From Endocalyx cinctus (Eukaryota; Ascomycota; Sordariomycetes; Amphisphaeriales; Apiosporaceae): a stretch of 64,000 bases of DNA. Location of the stretch: contig BCKC01000001.1 of assembly GCA_001600455.1 (NCBI GenBank), forward strand, positions 7,199,418 through 7,263,417. Reading direction: 5' to 3'. The position numbers and the translations under genes were made by a program. Below are positions 56,101-64,000 of this stretch, piece by piece. The notes beneath the pieces were generated by a model. It saw only the letters and a list, made by a program, of their open reading frames with translations, ran no database searches and was not told where the DNA came from. Each line of letters starts with the position of its first letter. The stretch's first letter is position 1.

Positions 56101-57041
56101 GAGCTTGTCGCATCTTAGCACGTTTGAGTTCCTTCAGTTTTTGACGCTGTTCCATTAGCTGAAAGTAACGCTCCTGTTCATCAGTACGTGGTTCGCCCCT
56201 CATTTCTTGCTCAATCCTCTGGCGTTCAAGATTGCAAATACTTGGTAGGCCCTTCTTCCTCCATACTATTTCACCCAGTTCGACATGTTCTAGTACCATG
56301 TAAATCTTTTTGAGCTCGGGATCATCGATAACTTCGAGGAGGGCAACGACGTTGTCGTGTCGGATCTTCTTGAGGATGGCGATTTCTCTTTTGGTCTTGT
56401 CTTGGGGCGAAGCTGTTACTTTTCCGAGTCGACGTTTCTTAGAGAATCGAGGAATAATTTTGATAGCGACATTTTCATTGGTTTCGAGGTTCCTCGCCAA
56501 CTTCACCTTCCCATGAACACCACGACCGAGTTCTTCGATGACTTCATATTGGTTAATGATCTTCCGTCCGGTCATCAAATCGAGATCGACGAGGGCTTTG
56601 TGTGTCCTACAGGTCAAGGAAGGTAAGTATCGCCACAAAAGTAAAAGCAGGTCGGAAAAAAAAGAGAGAGAGAGAGAGAGAGAGACAAGGAGGGGATGCG
56701 ACCAGACAGGACCGGTTCATTCCCTCGAGTCCTTTTCATCCTCCTCCTACTACTGCTTGCAAGAAGAATGATACGAGATATACCCATATAAGAATCTAGA
56801 ACACTTACTCTCTGACTCTGTGGGTTTGCAAAGGGTGTAAATAAGGGCTACCGGCTGTAGCAGTTGGTGTGGGAGTATCGGAAGTTGATTGAGGAAAAAG
56901 CGCGGGACGGGGATTAGTAGGGCTAAAGAGCCCAGGAGAGGAGATGGGAGTACTATTCGCAGTTCTCGACGGTATGGAGGGGAAGTAAGGAGGCACATTA
57001 TCTGTGTGGAGGGGAAGTTGTTGAGAATATTGAGGATCCAT
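53162..57041 (-). CDS. Snf1-activating kinase (Sak1/Ssp1, CaMKK-like)
   Basis: Minus-strand exons 57041-56809 and 56606-53162 join in phase 2 (GTAAGT donor, TGTAG acceptor) to 1,225 aa. A Pro/Ser/Thr-rich leader of about 80 residues precedes the kinase domain: GRGVHGKVKLA, VAIKIIPRF, HRDIKPANLLW, DFGVSYFGR and GTPAFFAPEL. An insert of roughly 200 residues between the hinge (YMVLEHVELGEIVW) and helix E includes an R/Q/E-rich helix (ERYFQLMEQRQKLKEL) and Ser-rich sequence. About 600 low-complexity residues follow the kinase. The overall layout matches fungal upstream kinases of Snf1/AMPK (Sak1, Elm1, Tos3; fission yeast Ssp1), which phosphorylate the Snf1 activation loop when glucose is low. 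The final DSDSDEG motif is acidic. Confidence 0.9.
56663..56684. repeat. (AG)11 microsatellite in kinase intron
   Basis: Eleven AG units inside the 202-nt first intron. On the coding strand this is a CT-rich pyrimidine tract, about 57 nt before the acceptor. Confidence 0.9.
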
Positions 57042-59230
57042 GGCAAAGGTAATAAAGAGTTCGTGAATCTATGTGCGTGGTAGTCGGCATAGTGGGCTGT
57101 AGAAACATGTCGACATAATCTTGTGATGTTCAACGACAACGGTGAGTACTTGTAAAAACGAAGAAGTACTACGAAATACCGAAAGTTTAAAAAGCCATGG
57201 TGGCGACGAAATTCAACGATAAACCAGAATTAATAAAAAAGTATTAAGCCAATATGGAACAAGGAAGGTGGAAAAAGTATAGGATTGGTGAAATAGTACT
57301 CCGTCGTTACTATGTAAAGTTGAAGGAAAGAAGTAAAAGTATTATTTTGTTCTATTTTATTTACTTTGGCAAGAATAGTAGGGTAGATGGAGTATAAGGT
57401 AGAGAGTAGGGAAAGTAAAAGGAGAGTGAATTAATTGAAAATAAAACAGAATACGTCGATCATCAGATGAATGATGAGTATAGTGTAGTGAAAAGGTTTA
57501 GATTTGACTCTTTCTACCCTCCCTCTCTCTACGTATTGACTTTGCTCGTATAAAGATGTGTGTACTATGTTTATTAATTAAGTACGCTACATTAGAAGGA
57601 TAAGGATAAGATGATAAACGGTGGAGGGTGGAGGGTTGGATGGATCATGGTGGGAAAAGGTGGGCAGGAAAGTTGTTGGAAAGTTTTCTGGTCTTAATTC
57701 TCAACGACTTTAGCGTAGAAGTCCGACACGGAGAACAAGGATATCGGTAAAAAGTAGCTGGCTGGGGATAATACAGGTATTCAATACTAAAGACATACCT
57801 AACTTTGTAATTAAATTGCGTGTTATTTCTCACTAATAGCAAAGTACTTGACAAGAACTTTACCCAAAACGATACAAAAGAAAAGACTCGAATCTCTGTG
57901 GATCATACAGTATATCTTATCTAAATATTCTATAGTTTACTGTATGAGATGGGTATGGCATCAAGAACTGCCCTTGCAAGTACCCAAGAAATGTAACTTG
58001 ATAAAGAACCAATGAAAATGAAGAATGAATAAATTCTAGTGGAGAAATCTGTGGTAAGGATGTTGGTTAACCAAGCATTTTCTTGAAAATACAGTGTCAA
58101 GATGATTCAGAGATGACTGTGTCAAGTTTTTTCAGGGTTTATTGTTATCAATCAGCACATATCGGATCCTTTAAGACCCCTTACGTATGTAAAGATGTAT
58201 ATCCATGGATATAGGTTTAGGTGTAGGTATATCTACGATGTAGTCAAGCAGTCAGGTAGTGTACATTATACTCGCCTGGGCACCATTACCATATACAGTA
58301 CTGTAACATGTATGGAAACACTATCTACCTACCTAGGCCTAGGTAGATATACTACATAGTACTGTTATTCCGTAATAGCTTGCGCTTACACTACATAAAT
58401 TACAAAAGCAATACATCAATGACCAGGTTCAAAATTTGATAGGCTGAACTTTTTTTAGCCCTAAAATAAAGAACTAAGTATAAACCAAACCAGTCCGGTT
58501 AGTAACCGTCATGAATCGAGCATTAATAGCGCAGATAGCTACTGTAGTAGTTATAGTATAGTATACATAGTACACACCTACAGCAGGTAGTGTACAATAT
58601 TTATATATATATATAAAAAAGAGTAAATGCCCTCCACGAGGCAGGGATAAGGAATTTTATGTAACAAATATAGTTTTTTTAGAAGCTTGGTTCTTATTAT
58701 CCTGAAGTAACCTTTTTTATGTACCGATGATACACTACTGCATATAAACGGTGACGACAGACCTGAACAGGGATTCATATACATATTATTATACTGTACT
58801 ATGTACTATTAAATATACTCAACTTCATCCACAGGTTGATACTTGATACAAATATCATGTAAATGCAATGTACTATAATGTATGAATTAGTAAATAATAG
58901 AGGTGACTAAAACTGGAAGGAAGGGACAAAGAGAAATAAAGAGAGGGAGAGAGAGACGGAAAGAAAATAACATAAAATGGTAGAATTATAAGGAAAAGAA
59001 AGGAAAAGAAAGGAAAATTGATAGAGAAAGAGAAAGAAAAGAGAGAAGCTGCAGTGGTAGTGGTAGTGGTAGTGTGAGGTAGTGTATTTACTGACGGTGG
59101 ATACCATACGATACATTCATGGATATTCAGAAATAAAATACAACAAAAGAATATATACTGTGATATAATCAACAGATATCTCGTACTTGAACTCACTACT
59201 AATCCTAAATATTGAGTTATACTTGCAGAT

Positions 59231-59266
<36 letters not shown>

Positions 59267-62200
59267 GACAAGCAGCACCTTTTTTAGCATGAAGTCAGAG
59301 ACCAATGCACATGTTGTTATGATACACCCGCCACGCATGTTATACACGCATGTTTTTAGTGTATTAGTATCCATATGGATACATCCAGCTATCAATCAGC
59401 GTAGCCCATATTGCCCAGATGCTAAGATGTTATTTCAGGGATCAAGGATCTTTTTCTTTTTTTCCCTTTTTTTTCTCTCAGCTTATCATGATTTGGATCC
59501 GTGCAGACCTTGCTCTAGAGGTGAACTCCGATCGGCTAGGAGTCTTGGCCCTATCTTGGAAGTTAAAGAAAATGGTCCGTTCGTTCATGGTTCGAAAACA
59601 TCATGATCGAATGATATTATTATTATTATACATATTATCTTCAATCTGTCTGTACTCATACCATACAGTCTGACAGTACCATCCCTTTTAATTATGTTTA
59701 ATTTTTATTTTATTTTTCTCAAATAATCAGGATCATTTGGAAAGAAAACTGGCAGCAAATTTGAAACAACAGTATAATTGATTATTTGAATGCATTCGTT
59801 GTAATAGTGTAATGGGTATACTAGAAATAGATTCTAGATATCATAGTAACCATATACCGTTAATCAATCATTCTCTCTACCTTACACGTAAGTACCTAGG
59901 TAGGTACACTATGCTACAACCAACCGTCGATATCACAGCTGAATATACTGAAGTTGAATAAATATCGTCTCATACTTATAAACATTACATTCCGCCAAAT
60001 TTTCTTCGGCGGTTATTTTAACCATATAAAGCATGTGAGCATAGTGAATATCAACGTCTCTCACTTTTCCGTCAGAATAACTACCTAAAAGGTAATATGC
60101 ACTACAGACGACTTCTCACGTAACACTGATTCAATAAAGTGTGTGCCGCTCTTACTCTTTACATACTCGTCACATTGCAGATTGAATTATCTAAGCGTCG
60201 AAATATATACCTAGGTAACATGTAGTAAATACCTAAGGTATCATCGGAAGTCATCCATGGATACTGAGTATACACTGACCAGAGTATACTAAAAAGGTTA
60301 TTTATTATAACAGTTCATATTGTTTTGTTTCCCCTCTCTCTTGTACCCGGACGAGATGGACGGGTAGCATTTGAAATATTCTCGAGAGCATACGCGACCC
60401 TGTAAGCGGGCGTCTACTGGATCGCGATATATAGGTGGGTGCATCTATAATGTTACTCTCTTTTCTCCCACGTTGAAAATCATACAAAAAAAATAAATTA
60501 TGCGGTGCCCTCCTCGAGAAATGCCGACGCATGAAATCGCGATCCCGTCGTTCCGGCGCTGCTCTTTATTGAGATTATGAAAACTTGGACGGACGGGGGA
60601 GTGGAGAGCTTTTCGACTCGCAGAATATCGAGAAATGACTAGCCTGCCCTGATAAAAAAAAAATTACATATACGTACACAGTAGTATGTTATTGATAGCG
60701 AGCTCGACGTTCATTGGCCCGCAAACAACATAGCATACAGTATCCACTGCTAATAGCGATCCATCTTGAATCCATATTCCAACTTATTTAAACCAGATCG
60801 TCAACTATCCGCGGCATCTTCCGTAGAATCACAGTTATATTTATTTATTTATTAATTACTACACCACGCGTATGCAATGCTTCACATTTACTAACCTACG
60901 ATACTATACAATACGTACAACACCTTAAGACTGTCTGACTGTCAGAACCACCAGCTGAATACGATATGCGATAGTGAGGCACAGCCTTGGTGTAGATAGA
61001 CTTTTACGCCACGAAACAAAAGAAAATGGATACGCAATGCCCCGTGTTATATTCGTTCCTACATCCACTCATTAAAATCGAGATACACCATTACCGAAGG
61101 TAAGAAAATGGAAAAGAAAAAAAAAAGCTGGAGATAATTGGGACTCATGGCGGGGGAACTGTGGAGTGTCACATGGTGGAGCAAGCTGATAACCTTACCT
61201 TCCTACCACCGTCGCTTTTCAGTATTACGTTTCACACTACTGAAGAGTATTAAAAAACTCTTTTCCTTTCTCGAGGACATTCAGAGTATCAGTTGGTATC
61301 ATTTCCTCCATCCAGTATACTAGATAGTAGGATTACCTTGTTTTAAGATGTGATAGACTTGGCCTAACTTGAAATTTCATTAACGCCAAGCCCAATAGTC
61401 ATCAAGACTTTTTTTTTTTCTTAAAACTTGCTCAAGCTGTACGAAATAGGTGAGTAGATATGTAGTATACAAAGACAAGGTATTTACAAAACGCGACACA
61501 GATAAGTTCCCACTATACATACATACGGCATTATATCTACTGACGAGTTGATTAATCTTTTCCATTGAGGTTGTGACTCGCGAAAAAGAAAAGAAAAAAA
61601 AGAATGCTCTGGTGCACCTGTCTACCACTTCTTGTAGAACAGGTTGGTACGGTCACCAATTATCATGGAATATATACGGGTTGTCCGGGACGTGACCACT
61701 TGAATTCAGTATCGGTCCCATCATCTGTTGGTGGGCGATCTAGTGTGTTGTCGTGCTTTTCTGGCTGCATAGATCGAAGTCTGGACCACGGTCCTGGAAA
61801 TACCTGACGGGGACCAGGACTCTTCTCTTATCCAGTAAAGGAAGGGAGGGGAGAAAAATAAAATAAAAAAGAATCCCGAGAGGCACGAATCACGAATCAT
61901 CCCCCCCGGTAGTACCCCCCTTTCGCGTTTTCTTTTTCTCTGATTATTTTAAGGAACAGTGCGTATTACGTCAAATTTAAGAATAGCGACATGCAACGAC
62001 CTGCAAGGTCCGGAATCCATATCCTTTTAAAATGGCGATCTAATCAGGTATGTGTGCATGTGCTATAGCTAAGTATACTACATCTGTGAATGGCTTCAAA
62101 TCGGGCCCGAGAGAGCAGTACAAAAAAATATCATTGCTGCTTGATGAAACAAATGCAGGTATATTTTTTTTTTTACGTTTATCAAATACTTGGGATGATT

Positions 62201-64000
62201 TGTGGAGAGATACTCGCTCGCATCCTTCCAAACATCAAAATCATACCATAATCGTTATTCCGGAACTCAAAAAGGCGCATTTACCAAATTTCGATATCTT
62301 TTTTTTTTCTGTTACGCTTGGGGGTGGAAGGGAAGATCTCTCTCTGTCTCTCAATCTGTGTCTCTTTGTCTTCACTTTAATTCCCCCGCAACCGGCCGAT
62401 GCCACTTTCCTTTTCCCTCCGCATTTTGCCGACCCCTGGATGATGACCGCGTCAAAATAATCCTACGTTCATCGCTACGCTCGTCGGAGGAGAGGAGACG
62501 TATTCGCATGAAGTATCATTTAGCCATTTCATCGTATAGATGAAGTAGAGCCTGTGTACGTACTGTAGTAAAGTAGAGGCGGCAGTGACTACTAGGTTAA
62601 CATGGTTGACCTGAGGCAATGACACTCCCCTGCGTTATACACTACCAGACTACCTAGCTCCATGTCCGTGCCCCGCGATCATGAACAAGATTTACACCCC
62701 CTAAAACAGTCTCATATAGCCTAGTATACTGACTGGTACACGAAATAAGAAAGTATGCAGTTCGACAAAGTCCCCCGGATATTTCAGCTCCTAACAGTAT
62801 ACTAACTGCATATGCTTCATATATTAGAAGTATAATTGAAATTTCCCTCTATGCTATACCACATATGTGATATGCAGGGATCCGAGGGCGAAGCTTCCGG
62901 TTCAGCAATCAGCATCATTGAAACCAAAATCCTTACTATCTATACTATATCTCTCTCCGTCTTATCTTTCCTGATAGGAGAGGTAAGGGAAATACGTTCG
63001 GAAAACCCCCCTCCAGATGAGACGTTGGCGTTTACGATGCTGCTGGCAGCCGTTGGACGAGCCCCCTAAATCTACGACCCTGCGCTGACCCGATGCGACG
63101 ATGCTGTCGCACCGCCCAAAAGACGAAAATCGGCTTTTGTCTAACCCGTCCAGCCCGTCTCTTTCGTGTTACTTTGGCATCAGCCACAGGGAAATTTTCT
63201 ACATCTATGTACTCTTTTTTTTTTTTTTGGCCCGACCAGACTACCAGTCAGCTAGTCAGATCAGATATACTGTGGTATACACGATGTGCAGTGCCCGATA
63301 AACGGCCCTGAGATGGGTCGTAGACTCGTAGGTACCTATAGCCTTCATTTGACATTATCGCGAAATTTGCTCCTATTTGTAGGTGGTACTGCGTTTAATA
63401 TAGATAGGCTTGGTATCGCAGGGGGTATTATATTTTTTCCCCTCAAAAGATCCCGTTGACAAGCGCAACTACGTGCCGTGATTACCGGAGTGCTGGTAAA
63501 ACTGCAACGGGACGGCATGCTTGCTTAAAGGAGAACATCTCTTTAAAATAAAGGGGAAAAAAAAAGGCTCAAGATGCTAGATGGATGTCGATCGTACTCT
63601 GAAGGGGGAAGGAAGAATATTTAAGGACAAAATACTAGCGCGTATTGCACTAATTAGCTTATCCTTACCAGGGCTTACGACGCATTGAATACATAGTGAA
63701 CCAGTACATACGAAAACCCATGCTTGGAGAGATAATATAAATATACTATGTACGGAGTATATATAGTACAAAAGCGAATAAAAATAAATAAGCTTCCAAG
63801 GTTACAGATGAACTCCCGAGACATTCCTATCTTATCATATCTTCGCGGCAGGCTCGGGTGAAGATGTTTTTTTTCTCTCCTGTTGAACGTCTTTTCACAT
63901 CCATCCCGTGATTCATCGAAGGAAAATAAAAATAAAATTATGCAGGGTAATTAATAAGAAATCAGATCATTTATCAGGCTTCTCTTCGCAATTTTTTTTT
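57042..64000. other. 7-kb gene-free region upstream of kinase
   Basis: No frame longer than about 140 codons occurs, and those seen are low-complexity (for example the Phe/Ser/Leu-rich minus-strand frame at 58873-59271). The sequence has many homopolymer tracts (A22 at 59245-59266 after a CA run), (GTGGTA)3 at 59054-59071, AGGAAAAGA-type purine repeats at 58990-59015, and several ACCTAGGT-type palindromes. It likely includes the kinase 5' UTR and promoter; the right end may hold regulatory DNA of a gene beyond the window. Confidence 0.55.
58329..58346. repeat. 18-bp perfect palindrome
   Basis: CTACCTAGGCCTAGGTAG is fully self-complementary. Related words occur at 59893-59906 (TACCTAGGTAGGTA) and near 60211 (ATACCTAGGTAA). 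Function unknown. Confidence 0.8.

Noticed and set aside
58873..59271. 132-codon minus-strand frame
   Set aside because: Phe/Ser/Leu-rich translation of purine/pyrimidine repeats with no domain; low complexity.
62050..62543. Two overlapping plus-strand frames of 113-136 codons
   Set aside because: They are open only because of T-rich tracts and show no motif or splice support.
1..64000. CRISPR arrays, rRNA, intact transposases or reverse transcriptases, polyketide or peptide synthetase genes
   Set aside because: None seen on either strand; the methyltransferase at 9221-10188 therefore has no obvious secondary-metabolite partner here.

Overview
The window comes from the nuclear genome of a filamentous ascomycete (Pezizomycotina; the class is uncertain, Sordariomycetes is my guess). 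Support: short GT-AG introns of about 50-110 nt in most genes, Zn2Cys6 regulators, UMTA/LaeA-type methyltransferase, GMC oxidoreductase, NCS1 and MFS permeases, a fungal GH64 glucanase, and AT-rich intergenic DNA with decayed repeats. I resolved 20 protein loci, rebuilding most spliced models by joining exons in phase. No tRNA, rRNA, CRISPR array or intact transposon was seen.

Region 1 (1-16.4 kb) is gene-poor, AT-rich and repeat-bearing. It holds a secreted/GPI-type orphan (1586-2593), a four-exon orphan (4656-6046), a small protein resembling fungal HicA-like proteins (7296-7838), a SAM methyltransferase (9221-10188), a coiled-coil orphan (11042-12905), and two adjacent damaged genes: an NmrA-like protein with a frameshift (13997-15098) and a Zn2Cys6 regulator with an in-frame TAG (15435-16421). 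An inverted repeat pair (about 121-309 and 10593-10775) brackets the first 10 kb, and a second decayed repeat family has copies near 0.7, 1.2 and 21 kb.

Region 2 (17.3-46.4 kb) is catabolic. It contains a secreted GMC oxidoreductase, an intracellular GH3 beta-glucosidase divergent from a salicylate-hydroxylase-like FAD monooxygenase, an MFS sugar porter, an NCS1 permease convergent with an M20 carbamoylase/ureidopropionase, a Zn2Cys6 regulator, a class II aldolase divergent from a D-2-hydroxyacid dehydrogenase, an NmrA/isoflavone-reductase-like protein divergent from a LigB-type extradiol dioxygenase, and a second Zn2Cys6 regulator. Read as a pathway (inference): uptake of a glycosylated or N-containing aromatic, hydrolysis, ring hydroxylation, extradiol ring opening, and aldolase/dehydrogenase processing of the oxo-acid product. 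This is the most interesting system in the window. It may be one cluster or two neighbouring ones.

Region 3 (46.4-64 kb) looks like housekeeping DNA: an RBR E3 ubiquitin ligase with a 17-nt microexon, a secreted GH64 glucanase, and a large Snf1-activating (Sak1/Ssp1-type) protein kinase, followed by about 7 kb without a convincing gene.
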